A DNA stretch of 64,000 nucleotides, from contig NZ_FOIS01000003.1 in the NCBI RefSeq assembly GCF_900110455.1, forward strand, positions 141,491-205,490, written 5' to 3'. A model generated the notes under the pieces. That model worked only from the letters and a program-made list of their open reading frames with translations. It was not told where the DNA came from and searched no databases. Each line of letters begins with the position of its first letter. Position 1 is the stretch's first letter. Position numbers and translations under genes: made by a program. Positions 1 through 9,900 of the stretch are shown piece after piece. This stretch comes from Natrinema salifodinae. GTDB taxonomy: Archaea; Halobacteriota; Halobacteria; Halobacteriales; Natrialbaceae.

Positions 1-3
1 GCT

Positions 4-355
4 GCTTCGACCCTACAAGGGTTCGTCTGAAACGGTTCGCTCTCGGTCACCGACGGCGGCGACGAAGTGCTTCGACCCTACAAGGGTTCGTCTGAAACCC
101 GATTCGTCCGACCCGAAGATGCCGAGCCCGAGGCTTCGACCCTACAAGGGTTCGTCTGAAACACGCTGACGTTCGACGACGGGATCGACGTCGTCCAGCT
201 TCGACCCTACAAGGGTTCGTCTGAAACGGTCTGGTGATCGCCCGCACCGGGGTCGGCTCATTGCTTCGACCCTACAAGGGTTCGTCTGAAACGCTGTGGT
301 TGTCGCCCATCGTCTCTTGTCTGTTGCTTCGACCCTACAAGGGTTCGTCTGAAAC
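4..355 (-). CRISPR. CRISPR array 1, type I-B, six repeats (may continue left of the window)
   Basis: Six identical 30-bp repeats lie at 4-33, 69-98, 133-162, 198-227, 263-292 and 326-355, separated by unique spacers of 33-35 bp. In the transcribed (minus) direction the repeat begins GTTTCAGACGAACCCTTGTA and ends GTCGAAGC, a typical haloarchaeal I-B repeat whose last 8 nt would form the crRNA handle. The last repeat is followed on the right by a sequence shared with array 2, so the leader is on the right and transcription runs leftward. The window edge cuts the leader-distal side. No spacer matched the rest of the window by eye; this was not an exhaustive search. Confidence 0.97.
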
Positions 356-480
356 CATGCCGGAATGTCGGCTGTGAGCAGTCCTAGAGTCCACTCATAC
401 AAATCGATTTCCGTCGACCTTCAATAGCCTGCTAACCTTGGGGGGTTGACGGACAACTAAGACCGCCGATCGCGTGAACA
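356..480 (-). promoter_or_regulatory. CRISPR leader 1
   Basis: The sequence abutting the last repeat is clearly related to the one abutting array 2 (8638-8760). Shared blocks include a short dyad (GCCG...CGGC) directly next to the repeat, an 18-bp identical block (ACAAATCGATTTCCGTCG at 400-417 and 8681-8698) and a G-run followed by TTGAC or TCGAC. The paired conservation marks these as leaders that drive leftward transcription and would normally position Cas1-Cas2. The outer boundary is approximate. Confidence 0.8.
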
Positions 481-573
481 GTATAGATTCGAAATCCGTG
501 GTCTAACAGAACCTGTGGATGAAATTACGCTACTGGCCGAGAGGTCTGTTCGGATGTTTGCTTGTTTCACTAC

Positions 574-582
574 ATTTTTATT
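574..582 (+). promoter_or_regulatory. Candidate TATA box of the cas operon
   Basis: TTTTTATTT lies about 33-41 nt before the cas6 ATG at 615. This is the spacing expected for an archaeal TATA box with a short 5' leader. The call rests on position and composition only. Confidence 0.45.
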
Positions 583-614
583 TCCTGCGTTAGGTTATCA
601 ACATCCGCCACAAA

Positions 615-1373
615 ATGCGAGTGATCATCGATTTGACGGCCGAGATGGATGCTGCCTACGATCCAGAATACCACGGCCGTCTTCGAGCACGGATCTGGGA
701 TGCGCTCCGTGATACAGAGTACGACGAACATGGAGCGGAAACGCCCGGATTCACATTCTCTAATCCGTTCCCCTGGGGCGACCTCGATGAAGGCGACGAA
801 CGACAGTTGCTCGTCTCCTCACCGCGGGAAGATCAGCTAGCGACCATCACCGCTGATCTCCTTGAGAATCCGGAGATCCATGCAGGGTCGATGCCGTTTC
901 ATATCACTGATGTCCGGCCGCTTGACCCAGATGTCGGGCCACCAGGCACTGAGGGAACCCTCGAGACAGCAACCGGTGTGTACGCCGTTACTCCGCCACA
1001 GTACCTCGACAATCCCGATAAGCATGACGACGAGACGTTCTGGCGACCGGAACACGGGATGGAAGCCTTCTTCGACTACGTGGAAACGCAACTCCAGCGC
1101 AACCACGACCGATTCATGCCGAATGGTGATCCGGGGCCGAAAGAGGTCGACGAGCCACTGTTCGAGGAGTACGAGATGATCAAGAAATACTGGCTCGATA
1201 TTCAGCTCTCGGGCGGTGTCGAGTGGACAGTACTGGTCTCAAAGTGGCGGTTCCCCTATCGCATCCGCGATGATCACCACCGCCGCCACCTGAACCTCGC
1301 TCTGGATGTCGGCATCGGCCGCCGGACGCCACTCGGCTTCGGCTTCCTCAACAAGCAGATGGACGAAGCATGA
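615..1373 (+). CDS. cas6: CRISPR-associated endoribonuclease Cas6
   Basis: A 252-residue protein that would cut the pre-crRNA within each repeat to release mature crRNAs. The C-terminus carries the Gly-rich loop of the Cas6/RAMP fold ([14 protein letters not shown], about residues 232-245), and its place at the head of a cas8b-cas7-cas5-cas3 operon fits. Cas6 catalytic residues vary, and I can only note a His near residue 20 and His clusters near 226. The stop codon overlaps the cas8b start by 4 nt (ATGA), so the two are probably translationally coupled. The ATG at 615 follows a TATA-like element at 574. The size is normal for haloarchaeal Cas6. Confidence 0.93.
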   Translation: MRVIIDLTAEMDAAYDPEYHGRLRARIWDALRDTEYDEHGAETPGFTFSNPFPWGDLDEGDERQLLVSSPREDQLATITADLLENPEIHAGSMPFHITDVRPLDPDVGPPGTEGTLETATGVYAVTPPQYLDNPDKHDDETFWRPEHGMEAFFDYVETQLQRNHDRFMPNGDPGPKEVDEPLFEEYEMIKKYWLDIQLSGGVEWTVLVSKWRFPYRIRDDHHRRHLNLALDVGIGRRTPLGFGFLNKQMDEA

Positions 1374-3556
1374 CAAGAGTGGCACTCGACGCTGACCGAG
1401 ATCGAGAGGCCATCGAAGAGATTCTCCTCGATCGTTCCATGGCGTCGTTGTACGATGTGGCGTACCTCTACGGGAAGCTTCACACGCTGAACGCGGTGCG
1501 AGCGTACTATGTTCCCGCTTCCGAGCGACACATCGAACATATGACCCACGAGTCACGCCAAGACTACTACGACCAAGAGGTCGGTCTCATCAGTGTTCTC
1601 GTGGATTTGACTGGCGATGAACCCTCATTCGGCACCGCTACCGAGACCGATGGGGGAACGGGCGACACCATGTTCGTCGCGGAGTCTCTCGACCGTGAAA
1701 AGATGCTCCGCGTCGGCTTCAGTCGTCAACCGAGCCGGACCTCAGGACATAATATGTCCATCGCTCATGACGCGTCGGAGAAAGATGCCAGCAAATGTCC
1801 GGGGTATCTTGAGAAGATGTTCAGTTCGTGGGCTCAGTCAGATCCAGTTGTAGACGTAGCCGACGAGCACCCCGACGGATGGGTGCTGGAGCAGTTGGCT
1901 ACAATCGGAGACGACAATGATCTCATTGACCAGCTCGTCGACGCCGAGGAGTTCGTTCAGAACACGTTTGGGGACGAGTTTAGTGGTGTGGTTTCGCTCA
2001 AGTTGAGGCTCCCTGAGACAGACGGGTACGTCTACCCTGGAGAAGTCGATGTGGTCAATGAAGCGACTCGCCAGCGGTGGATTGCGAAGCAGATGCGGGA
2101 GTACTCCGAAGCCAAGGACTCGACCGGTGAGTCACGGGGTCTAGTGACCGGCGAGGATGGAGAGGTATTCGGAATGAGTGACTCTCCACTCCAACGGTAT
2201 CAAGGGAAGATGGCAGAAGCGTTCCCAAATCTCGATCCTGATGAGAGCTGGCGGAACCGACCACTCACACTCGATGCGACCTTTGCAGTCCTTTCCGGTA
2301 CTCTGTTGCTCGAGAATTTCGTGCAGATCCTCGGCGAAGATACGACAGCATACTATGTCCCGTACGTCCCCAATCCAACGGTCGAGCAGGCGGTTGCGCT
2401 GTATGAGTTGGCAATGGACGCCGCCGACAACAGCGGAGCAGCAGTCAGCGTCGTCGAAGATGCTGCTACCAATCCGATCAATCCGCTGTACGACGATCTT
2501 CAGATCCACTACGTGGCGAGCTACACGCCAGGGAACAAGCGCAAGTTCATCGAGGAAGAGCCGTGCGTTGATCCGAAACGGATTCGCGCTATCCAGGAGG
2601 AACAGACCGAGGTGCTGCGGGGCAGCCTTCTCACGCCCGATCAGAGCGGCGGGCCACCCCTGTATCCTTCGCCGCCATACGGTCGACTAGCCGATAACGG
2701 AGACGAAGACCAGGGCAGCAAGTACCTGCGCCCCGAGAACAATACGGTGGTCATTACCGGTGTCCTCACTGGCGGCTATTTTCAGAGTACCTTCCGCCAC
2801 CAGAGTACAGATGAGGACAAGGACGACCATGGGACGACAGACATCCGTGCGGAGGCAACGAGTACCTCACTCGCTTCTGACGGCCATATCGATCCGGACT
2901 GGCTCCTCAAGCAGTACGTGCCCCGACTGATCAGCGAGCAGCGGAATGCGTTCGAAGAGGGGAACGAACTGCCCGAGTCGTTACTCACCCGCCAATATGT
3001 CCAGATGCAAGCCCTCGCTCGCGCGGGTATCCTCGGAAATGCATCGTCAGATGACCCTCGAACAATCCCGATCAGCGAGGAAACTATGACTCAGACAACT
3101 GACTTCAGCGACAGAGACGATCGACTCGAACAGTTCATCGACAGCCATCCCGCCCTCGCCGAGGATGAGGAGCGGCGTGCAGCGTTTCTCCTCGGCGCAC
3201 TGGTTGGTCGCGTGGCCGCGTATCAAAGCCGAAAAGGCATTTCTCGTACCGTTATTCGTCAGCACTCTATCGACGCAATGACGCGTCGCCGATTCACCGC
3301 CACCCTCAGTAAGGTGCTGGAGAAGAACGCACACTACTCGGACAACTCCGAGAGCGCAGGAATGCTGATGAACGACCGCTACATCGAGCGACTGAACGAC
3401 ATTGTGCATCGACGGCCACCAGAGGAGTGGTCGCTCTCGACCGACGACCTCCGGATGCACTACGGTCTCGGGCTCACCTACGGAAAGAACGACACCACAC
3501 TCGAAGACGAGGATCTAGACGAGGAAGCAGCGAACGAGGCACAGGCTGCCAAGTAA
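1370..3556 (+). CDS. cas8b: Type I-B Cascade large subunit Cas8b
   Basis: At 728 residues this is the usual size for haloarchaeal Cas8b (Csh1/TM1802 family), the large Cascade subunit that recognises the PAM and helps load Cas3. The family is poorly conserved, so the call rests on length, acidity and the fixed gene order cas6-cas8b-cas7-cas5-cas3. No enzymatic motif was recognised. The start overlaps the cas6 stop by 4 nt, and cas7 begins 25 nt after its stop. The reading frame is intact, which argues that the interference complex is still maintained although adaptation genes are missing nearby. Confidence 0.88.
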   Translation: MTRVALDADRDREAIEEILLDRSMASLYDVAYLYGKLHTLNAVRAYYVPASERHIEHMTHESRQDYYDQEVGLISVLVDLTGDEPSFGTATETDGGTGDTMFVAESLDREKMLRVGFSRQPSRTSGHNMSIAHDASEKDASKCPGYLEKMFSSWAQSDPVVDVADEHPDGWVLEQLATIGDDNDLIDQLVDAEEFVQNTFGDEFSGVVSLKLRLPETDGYVYPGEVDVVNEATRQRWIAKQMREYSEAKDSTGESRGLVTGEDGEVFGMSDSPLQRYQGKMAEAFPNLDPDESWRNRPLTLDATFAVLSGTLLLENFVQILGEDTTAYYVPYVPNPTVEQAVALYELAMDAADNSGAAVSVVEDAATNPINPLYDDLQIHYVASYTPGNKRKFIEEEPCVDPKRIRAIQEEQTEVLRGSLLTPDQSGGPPLYPSPPYGRLADNGDEDQGSKYLRPENNTVVITGVLTGGYFQSTFRHQSTDEDKDDHGTTDIRAEATSTSLASDGHIDPDWLLKQYVPRLISEQRNAFEEGNELPESLLTRQYVQMQALARAGILGNASSDDPRTIPISEETMTQTTDFSDRDDRLEQFIDSHPALAEDEERRAAFLLGALVGRVAAYQSRKGISRTVIRQHSIDAMTRRRFTATLSKVLEKNAHYSDNSESAGMLMNDRYIERLNDIVHRRPPEEWSLSTDDLRMHYGLGLTYGKNDTTLEDEDLDEEAANEAQAAK

Positions 3557-3581
3557 TTAACCATCACACACGACATCAACA

Positions 3582-4610
3582 ATGACTGACGACACCAACG
3601 ACACAATCCAGAACCGCTCCGAAATCGCGTTCGTCATCGACGCCAAGGACACCAACCCCAACGGCGACCCACTCACCGCCGATAACGAACCGCGTATCGA
3701 CCCAGTCACTGGGCAATGCGTTGTCACCGATGTACGGCTTAAGCGGTATCTCCGCGACCAACTTGCAGAGGACGGCCATGCTGTCCTGATCGCGAATCCG
3801 AACGACGACGTGCTGACTCGCGAAGAGATGTACGATGACGTCGAGGAAGAGATGGGTGTCAGCACCGAAGATGCAGAACCCGAGGAACTTCTCAAGGCGT
3901 TCGTCAAAACTGCCGCCGACGTCCGATACTTTGGGGCGACGATCTCGATCGATACAGATCTCGCCGACGATCTCCCCGACCAGTTCGAGGGACCGGTGCA
4001 GTTCAACCATGGACGGAGCTATCACGAGGTCGCCCGCAATACCGAGTCCAAGCAGCTCGCTACCGTCATCGCCAACGAAAACGATGATGGCAGCAAGAAA
4101 GATCAGGGTACGTTCGCCACGGACAACCGTATCAGCTATGGTGTCATTGGATTCGGCGGACGAATCAACGACAACGCTGCCGAGGATACCCGACTCACAG
4201 AGACGGACGTCGAGCGCCTTGACACCCTCTGCTGGCGGGCACTCAAGAACCAGACCGTCACACGGTCGAAGGCGGGCCAGCAACCTCGCCTCTATGTCCG
4301 CGTCGAGTACGAACAGGACGGCTTCGAGATCGGCCGGCTCAACGACCGAATCGACGTGGCCAGTGACCTACCAGAGGACGAGATCCGAGGCACAGACGAC
4401 TTCCATCTCGATGTTTCAGAACTCGTGACTGCTCTCGCCGATAACGAGGCCCGAATCAAGACCGTCCACGTCACAACCGACAGTGCAGTCGACTTTGTGC
4501 TCCCTGAGGGGGAGACGGGCGACCGTGAGGCGTTCTACGCCGCCCTCGAGGACGCCCTCAGCTCCGAGGCGATCGACACATACGACGTGTACGAGCGGTA
4601 CACGAACTGA
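3582..4610 (+). CDS. cas7: Type I-B Cascade backbone subunit Cas7 (Csh2)
   Basis: A 342-residue RAMP protein that forms the helical filament along the crRNA spacer. The N-terminus, with RSEIAFVIDAKDTNPNGDP around residues 11-29 followed by a VTDVRLKRYLRDQL segment, is the hallmark start of Csh2/Cas7 proteins. A second family-typical stretch with FNHGRSYHEVAR lies near residue 140. It is the fourth-order partner in an intact operon, 25 nt after cas8b and 22 nt before the chosen cas5 start. The frame is intact and the length is normal. Confidence 0.95.
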   Translation: MTDDTNDTIQNRSEIAFVIDAKDTNPNGDPLTADNEPRIDPVTGQCVVTDVRLKRYLRDQLAEDGHAVLIANPNDDVLTREEMYDDVEEEMGVSTEDAEPEELLKAFVKTAADVRYFGATISIDTDLADDLPDQFEGPVQFNHGRSYHEVARNTESKQLATVIANENDDGSKKDQGTFATDNRISYGVIGFGGRINDNAAEDTRLTETDVERLDTLCWRALKNQTVTRSKAGQQPRLYVRVEYEQDGFEIGRLNDRIDVASDLPEDEIRGTDDFHLDVSELVTALADNEARIKTVHVTTDSAVDFVLPEGETGDREAFYAALEDALSSEAIDTYDVYERYTN

Positions 4611-4632
4611 TGCGCTCTGTCATCAGTCAATC

Positions 4633-5481
4633 ATGACGCAGCAAGACCTTACTGACTATGAAGCCGCTGGCGACGATACCGCGTCAGCCGACCAGGCGAA
4701 TGCGTCATCAGATTCGGCGTTTATTCCTGATACCTGTATCGGGTTTGACGTAGCCGCCGACTTCGCTCACTTCCGGAAGGTTGGAAACAACAGCGCCAAG
4801 CCCAGTTATCGTGTTCCGCCACGGACCACTGTCGCCGGTCTGCTCGCAGGTATTATGGGAATGCCGCGGAACAGCTACTACGACCTGTTCTCGCCAGAAT
4901 CCTCTGCACTCGCTGTCGTCCCAAAGAATCTGCCCCATACCTACACGATGGGGATTACAACTGTCAACACGAAGGCCGACGACGCTATCCAGTACCTTCC
5001 GCACGAGAAGAGCTGGCACCATGGGGCAGAGATGCTGACACCTGAGTCCTACGTGGAGTACGATCGTCAGCGTGACACCTACGAGATGCTCGTCGATCCG
5101 GTGTACCGTGTCTACGTGGCCCTTGACGACAACGATATTCACGACGAGCTGTTAGAACGGCTTGAGAAGTCGCGGTACCACTACTCGCCGTCGCTCGGCC
5201 TCTCCGAATGCATCGCCGATATCAGAGCGGTCGAGACCCATTCAGTCGAACCGGCTGCTACGGACACTGTCGACTCCGCCACATACGACGACTCTGCGGT
5301 CGTCCCCAGACCAGGTGTTACGGTCAAGCGCGAGCGGGCACCGCTCTACATGGAAGCGACCGATAGTGGCCGGCGCACGACCGAATTCGGGAATATCACG
5401 TATGCGATCGGTGACGGTTCCCTCCCTGTAGACGACTCCCGGACACACGTGGTCGGCGAACACACTGTCGTCTTCTACTGA
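4633..5481 (+). CDS. cas5: Type I-B Cascade subunit Cas5
   Basis: A 282-residue RAMP protein that binds the 5' handle of the crRNA in Cascade. After an acidic, low-complexity N-terminus of about 35 residues comes the conserved Cas5 opening (FDVAADFAHFRKV, then SYRVPPRTTVAGLLAGIMG), and the C-terminal half is weakly conserved. I chose the ATG at 4633 because the longer open frame runs back into cas7. This start leaves a 22-nt gap after cas7, and cas3 follows 10 nt after the stop. Confidence 0.93.
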   Translation: MTQQDLTDYEAAGDDTASADQANASSDSAFIPDTCIGFDVAADFAHFRKVGNNSAKPSYRVPPRTTVAGLLAGIMGMPRNSYYDLFSPESSALAVVPKNLPHTYTMGITTVNTKADDAIQYLPHEKSWHHGAEMLTPESYVEYDRQRDTYEMLVDPVYRVYVALDDNDIHDELLERLEKSRYHYSPSLGLSECIADIRAVETHSVEPAATDTVDSATYDDSAVVPRPGVTVKRERAPLYMEATDSGRRTTEFGNITYAIGDGSLPVDDSRTHVVGEHTVVFY

Positions 5482-5491
5482 CACACGAAGC

Positions 5492-8083
5492 ATGTCTTTC
5501 GACCAGTACATTTCTCATCCAGCCAAGACCAGAACCGACGAGCCAACACTCCTCATCGGCAAAGAAGGGCGATTCGACGATGGCGGACATCTCCGGTTAG
5601 TTGCAGACCGGATGGTGGAAGCATGTTATGGGCAAACGCTGGCTGACGGGACGTCGGCAGCGACTGTCGCAGAAGTGATCGGCCTCACTCACGACTTCGC
5701 TAAGCTGAGCCGCTGGGTGCAGAAATACCTCCGCGATCAGTCTTTCCAGCGATCCAAGGAGTACCGATATCACGCCTTCCCGAGTGCCCTCGTTACTCTA
5801 TACTGCCTGCTCGAATCCCATGACGAGATCAGTGATCACGCGGCTGAAGTGGCCACACTCGTGGTTGCGGGCCATCACGATACACAGTCTCCTCCAGAAC
5901 CCTCTACGATGGCAGAGAACTACGGACGAACCACCTGTGGAATACAGGAGAAATACGAGCGAGTTCGCGAGCAGTTCGATAACATCGGCGACGAAGTGCC
6001 GGAGAGGGCTGACCGAATTATTCGTGCTGCGACCGACGGAGAAGGATCGTGGGATGATTTCCGTGAGTGGTCTGACTGTCGCATGGACCCCATCGATGGG
6101 GCACACGACCATCTCATGTATTTCGCCCGGATGGGCAATGGCTCTCCCAGAGATGACTACTATGTAGACGTGATAATACTCTGGACGGCGCTCAAATTCG
6201 CCGATCAGACAGCGGCAAGCGGGCTCAAGGATGGCGACCTTGGTGGAAGCCTTCCTGATCGGAGTAAGCTGATCGACCACGTCAACGATCTCGATGATGA
6301 GGAAGGAATATTGGCAGACCTCAATGAGCTCCGAGATCAAGCTCGAGAAGAGGCCACAACGAACGTCGAAGATCTCGTCGACTCCGACGATGTAGGTCTA
6401 ATAACGCTACCAACTGGATTCGGTAAAACATATGCTGGAATATCGGCTGGCCTCCGCGCTGCCGATATTAGCGAGAGTCAGCTAGTGTACGTCCTCCCCT
6501 ACACGAGTATCCTTGATCAGGTTGCAAGAGAGATCCAGTCCGTATTTGGTGTCAGTCCCTACAGTTCGTCGTTCACGTTACATCATCACCTCACAGACAC
6601 CTACACTGGGATCAGCGATGAATACACTGACGCCGACATCGGGCGTTCCCCGGGCGCCCTCCATGCGGAGTCGTGGCTGAGCGGTCTCACTCTCACCACG
6701 ACCGTCCAACTCTTCGAGTCGCTAACAGCCCCCACCGCAAGACAGGCGACTCGCGTTCCGTCACTCGATAAAGCTGTCGTCGTGATCGATGAACCACAAG
6801 CAATTCCCGAGAACTGGTGGCAGATAGTCCCCAAACTCGTCGAGTTGCTTGTCGACACGTACGAGGCCACAGTCATCCTTATGACAGCTACCCAGCCAGG
6901 ACTCGTCAAATATGGATCACAGACACTCGAAACACGGGAACTGACGGACAACACTGAGAAGTATACTGATTTCCTTGCTGAAAACCCGCGGGTCACCTAT
7001 CGGATTGATGACAGCGTCCAAGCAGAGTGGGGGGACGACGCTGCAACTATTGAGTACTCAACTGCAGGGAACCGCATAGCTGCGGCAGCTACTGATAGCA
7101 AGGATGTTCTTGCTGTCTGTAACACACGGGAAAGCGCAAAAAACCTCTACCGGCACGTAGTGCCAACAGAAATGTCAGATACAGGCAGTCCTGTTGAATT
7201 AGGGCAGATAATCCACGAATACGTAACACAATCTGGAGATCTGCCATCACCCACCGAACTTCGACAGTTTGCCCTTGATTCCGTAAATAGGTATGATTCC
7301 GACACCGTTTATGCGTATCTCTCTGGAGATATCCGGCCAGATGACCGCTCGCTGATTATTGATGCCCTTTACGATGATGGGGCAGGCGATTCGGATAATC
7401 CCGATCCGCTACTCAGTTGTGACATTTCAGTTATCCTCGTCTCTACGAGTATCGTTGAAGCCGGTGTTGACGTTAGCTTCGACACTGTGTTTCGCGACTA
7501 TGCCCCGATCCCTAATATTGTCCAGTCCGGTGGCCGATGCAACCGTTCGTTCGGCACTACAACGGGTGATGTGATTGTCTGGCGGCTCAGCAATCCAGAG
7601 AACGGAGCTGGAATCCCCTCGCTGGTGATCCACGGCGGCGACGGCGGCGACGTACTTCCTCTCCTTCGACAGACTGGACGCATCCTTCGACAGCACGCGG
7701 ATGACGACGGCACGATAGATGAGTCGACAATGGTTTCCGAAACAATATCCGATTTTTATATATCTCTGTTCGAGGGACCACTGGAGCCTGGCGATGAGCA
7801 GCTCGCTGTTGCCATCGACAAAGCTTCGATGTCCGCGTTGGAGAACGAACATATGATCAACGAAATCGAGGGCTACGAGGATGTTGTTGCATGCCTCACT
7901 GATCGAGAACAGGACAACTTGCTTACTGACGATGTTGATGTGAACGAAATTTTTTCGCATCCGGGTGCGCAGGTCAATACTGATCCAAGCACATGGGAAC
8001 ACAAGGTTACAGCGGGAGCCTCGACTTATCTGATTCTGGATGCCCGCGAACAGCCCTATCATCCAGTCTTCGGTATTCAGTGA
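5492..8083 (+). CDS. cas3: CRISPR effector helicase-nuclease Cas3 (HD-helicase fusion)
   Basis: An 863-residue fused Cas3 that unwinds and degrades target DNA after Cascade binding. The N-terminal HD nuclease has a His-Asp pair at residues 67-68 (LTHDFAK), a His at 94 and a His-His-Asp at 128-130. The superfamily-2 helicase shows Walker A LPTGFGKT at 306-313, a Walker B/DExx-type box VIDEPQ near 430, motif III TATQP and motif VI QSGGRCNR in the C-terminal half. All catalytic motifs look intact. It ends the operon, and the next 200 bp up to array 2 hold no cas4, cas1 or cas2. Confidence 0.96.
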   Translation: MSFDQYISHPAKTRTDEPTLLIGKEGRFDDGGHLRLVADRMVEACYGQTLADGTSAATVAEVIGLTHDFAKLSRWVQKYLRDQSFQRSKEYRYHAFPSALVTLYCLLESHDEISDHAAEVATLVVAGHHDTQSPPEPSTMAENYGRTTCGIQEKYERVREQFDNIGDEVPERADRIIRAATDGEGSWDDFREWSDCRMDPIDGAHDHLMYFARMGNGSPRDDYYVDVIILWTALKFADQTAASGLKDGDLGGSLPDRSKLIDHVNDLDDEEGILADLNELRDQAREEATTNVEDLVDSDDVGLITLPTGFGKTYAGISAGLRAADISESQLVYVLPYTSILDQVAREIQSVFGVSPYSSSFTLHHHLTDTYTGISDEYTDADIGRSPGALHAESWLSGLTLTTTVQLFESLTAPTARQATRVPSLDKAVVVIDEPQAIPENWWQIVPKLVELLVDTYEATVILMTATQPGLVKYGSQTLETRELTDNTEKYTDFLAENPRVTYRIDDSVQAEWGDDAATIEYSTAGNRIAAAATDSKDVLAVCNTRESAKNLYRHVVPTEMSDTGSPVELGQIIHEYVTQSGDLPSPTELRQFALDSVNRYDSDTVYAYLSGDIRPDDRSLIIDALYDDGAGDSDNPDPLLSCDISVILVSTSIVEAGVDVSFDTVFRDYAPIPNIVQSGGRCNRSFGTTTGDVIVWRLSNPENGAGIPSLVIHGGDGGDVLPLLRQTGRILRQHADDDGTIDESTMVSETISDFYISLFEGPLEPGDEQLAVAIDKASMSALENEHMINEIEGYEDVVACLTDREQDNLLTDDVDVNEIFSHPGAQVNTDPSTWEHKVTAGASTYLILDAREQPYHPVFGIQ

Positions 8084-8287
8084 CTGCGGTTACCATATGA
8101 AGCCGCCGCGAAAGAGGACCTGTGAATACAACTGTTCTATCGGTCAGTTGGAAGTCCACAGACGACTGATCGAGACTCCCGGATCCGGCCAACATTAGCT
8201 GAGAATGTAGGTGCTGTAATTGGGGCTAATTTTGATGGCCTTTGTGAATCAAAATTGAGACGTGCGCTCGCACTGCAGATCAAGCAT

Positions 8288-8637
8288 GTTTCGACCCTAC
8301 AAAGATTCATCTGAAACACTCTACCGTTCCCTCGAACGTCACGGTATTGCTCGAGGACCCTACAAGGGTTCGTCTGAAACCGGCGCGTGTCGCGTGGCTC
8401 CCGGAGGCAAAGGTAGCTTCAACCCAACAAGGGTTCGTCTGAAACCACGCTGTAGTACGCGACCGGCGCGAACCAGACGCTTCAACCCCACAAGGGTTCG
8501 TCTGAAACAGCCTGATCGGACGGTTCTCGAGGGACGTGGCGGCTTCAACTCCACAAGGTTCGTCTGAAACGGAACTCAGTGTAGTATTCGTGGTACGGGT
8601 CGTAGGAGCTTCAACCCCACAAGGGTTCGTCTGAAAC
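8288..8637 (-). CRISPR. CRISPR array 2, type I-B, six repeats with variant and decayed units
   Basis: Repeats lie at 8288-8317, 8351-8380, 8416-8445, 8479-8508, 8542-8570 and 8608-8637, with spacers of 33-37 bp. The leader is on the right, so transcription is leftward. The leader-proximal repeats carry CCCCACAAGG where array 1 has CCCTACAAGG. The two leader-distal repeats instead carry CCCTACAA and are damaged: 8288 has changes in the hairpin and 8351 has a scrambled end. The 8542 unit lacks one G (29 bp). Decay at the distal end is usual, and the mix of two repeat types is discussed as a finding. Confidence 0.96.
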
Positions 8638-8760
8638 CATGCCGAAATTCCGGCTCTGAAGGCTAATATAGTCTACTCACACAAATCGATTTCCGTCGGC
8701 CCCGAGTAATCTGTGTACCCAAGGGGGTCGACGATTGAGTCCTTCTCCAGAGAAGTTGCC
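8638..8760 (-). promoter_or_regulatory. CRISPR leader 2
   Basis: This is the paralogue of leader 1. It has the same dyad next to the repeat (GCCGAAATTCCGGC), the same 18-bp ACAAATCGATTTCCGTCG block at 8681-8698 and the same G-rich box near 8725. It would drive leftward transcription of array 2. Confidence 0.78.
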
Positions 8761-8836
8761 ATGAAGAGCGATGTCTTGGTCAGTATCACACCACTCACTC
8801 AAGATCAATACGAAAAATAGCCGCCGGACGGACGCG

Positions 8837-9739
8837 TTACAGGCTGTAGAGTGCGTCTCGGGTATACTTCACTGCGTCAATCGTACACTCAGATGGAATT
8901 ACGGTGTATTCGCCATTCCAGTAGTCACGATCAACACTGCACTGACCGTGCTCAACATGATAGGTCACGTCCCGGCCTTCGTTGTACTTCTCCCAGACCT
9001 CACTCCCTTCACCGCCAGTATAGAGACATGCCATTGGAGTGACTTCACCATCGTAATCTGGACCAAACTGAAGCGTTCCAAGATCATGCTCGTGCATGTG
9101 GCCACCACTATCAATCATGTCCTGAACCTCGCTGACTGACTCCGAGTCGATGAGGTTGTGGAGTGCTTCCATCACCGCCAGGCCTCTCGCGATCTCCGGA
9201 TTACCACCGACGCCAATCACTGCAGACCGCCGTTGCTCAAACGCAGGTTCGTAGTCACTACCAATTTCAGTAACTCGTGCGGCATCCGAGTATTCGTGCC
9301 GTTCATCAAGTAGGAGGTGATTCCCTTTATCAGCGTCAGTGTAGTCCTCAAAGTTATCATGCCATTGTTCGAGTACGCCATCACTGTTGTCGTAAAAGTC
9401 ACTAGCGTCGCCGCTATCGTCTAATTCTACATTCACATCGTCATGGAGAATAATTCGAATTGCGCTATATGACGTATCGTAGTCCTGAGACACCTGATAG
9501 ATGTGTTCAAAGGCATCCCACAGAGCCCACCGGATTTCGTTATCAGCCATTTGGTATTCATGGTCGGTACCGTTTCGCAGGTATAGGTGGAACTCAAATT
9601 CTCCCTTAGATGTGGCTGCAACAGCTGTCGACGTAAGTCCAGCGAACGCAACAGAGCCTGCACCGATTGATTTGAGGGCGGTTCGACGCGAAATTGTACT
9701 TGAATTTATCCTGTTTGAGCTACCTGATTGGTTCGACAT
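8837..9739 (-). CDS. Tat-exported zincin-like protein, probably catalytically altered
   Basis: A 300-residue secreted protein. Residues 17-25 (SRRTALKSI) followed by a hydrophobic stretch and AVAA near 41 form a Tat signal peptide. The mature part has an ExxH segment, MEALH at 190-194, where zinc metallopeptidases carry HExxH. It is followed by HEHDLGT (216-222) and VTPM (233-236), resembling the third-ligand and Met-turn region of secreted zincins. The first His is Met here, so zinc catalysis may be lost. Three Cys lie in the last 65 residues. It lies alone between CRISPR leader 2 and the S-layer gene. The family assignment is an inference from spacing; export is much surer. Confidence 0.6.
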   Translation of the reverse strand: MSNQSGSSNRINSSTISRRTALKSIGAGSVAFAGLTSTAVAATSKGEFEFHLYLRNGTDHEYQMADNEIRWALWDAFEHIYQVSQDYDTSYSAIRIILHDDVNVELDDSGDASDFYDNSDGVLEQWHDNFEDYTDADKGNHLLLDERHEYSDAARVTEIGSDYEPAFEQRRSAVIGVGGNPEIARGLAVMEALHNLIDSESVSEVQDMIDSGGHMHEHDLGTLQFGPDYDGEVTPMACLYTGGEGSEVWEKYNEGRDVTYHVEHGQCSVDRDYWNGEYTVIPSECTIDAVKYTRDALYSL

Positions 9740-9900
9740 ATTACAGGATGTCCTATAATACAGTTTTATTTAATTATTGCTGTTAGAGATAGGTAATGGA
9801 AATAATAATGTCGGCATAGTCGATTGGACATAGACCACAATAGAGAGAACTCTGTTGAGAAAGGTGTGAGAGAAGATCTCCGTCTGACTGGCATTAAAAT

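Noticed and set aside
8084-8287. Remnant of cas4, cas1 or cas2 after cas3
   Set aside because: All frames were checked by eye and hold no recognisable Cas1 or Cas2 fragments.
4-8637. Self-targeting spacers against the provirus
   Set aside because: Several spacers were compared by eye with the provirus and no long match was found; a proper search is needed to exclude it.
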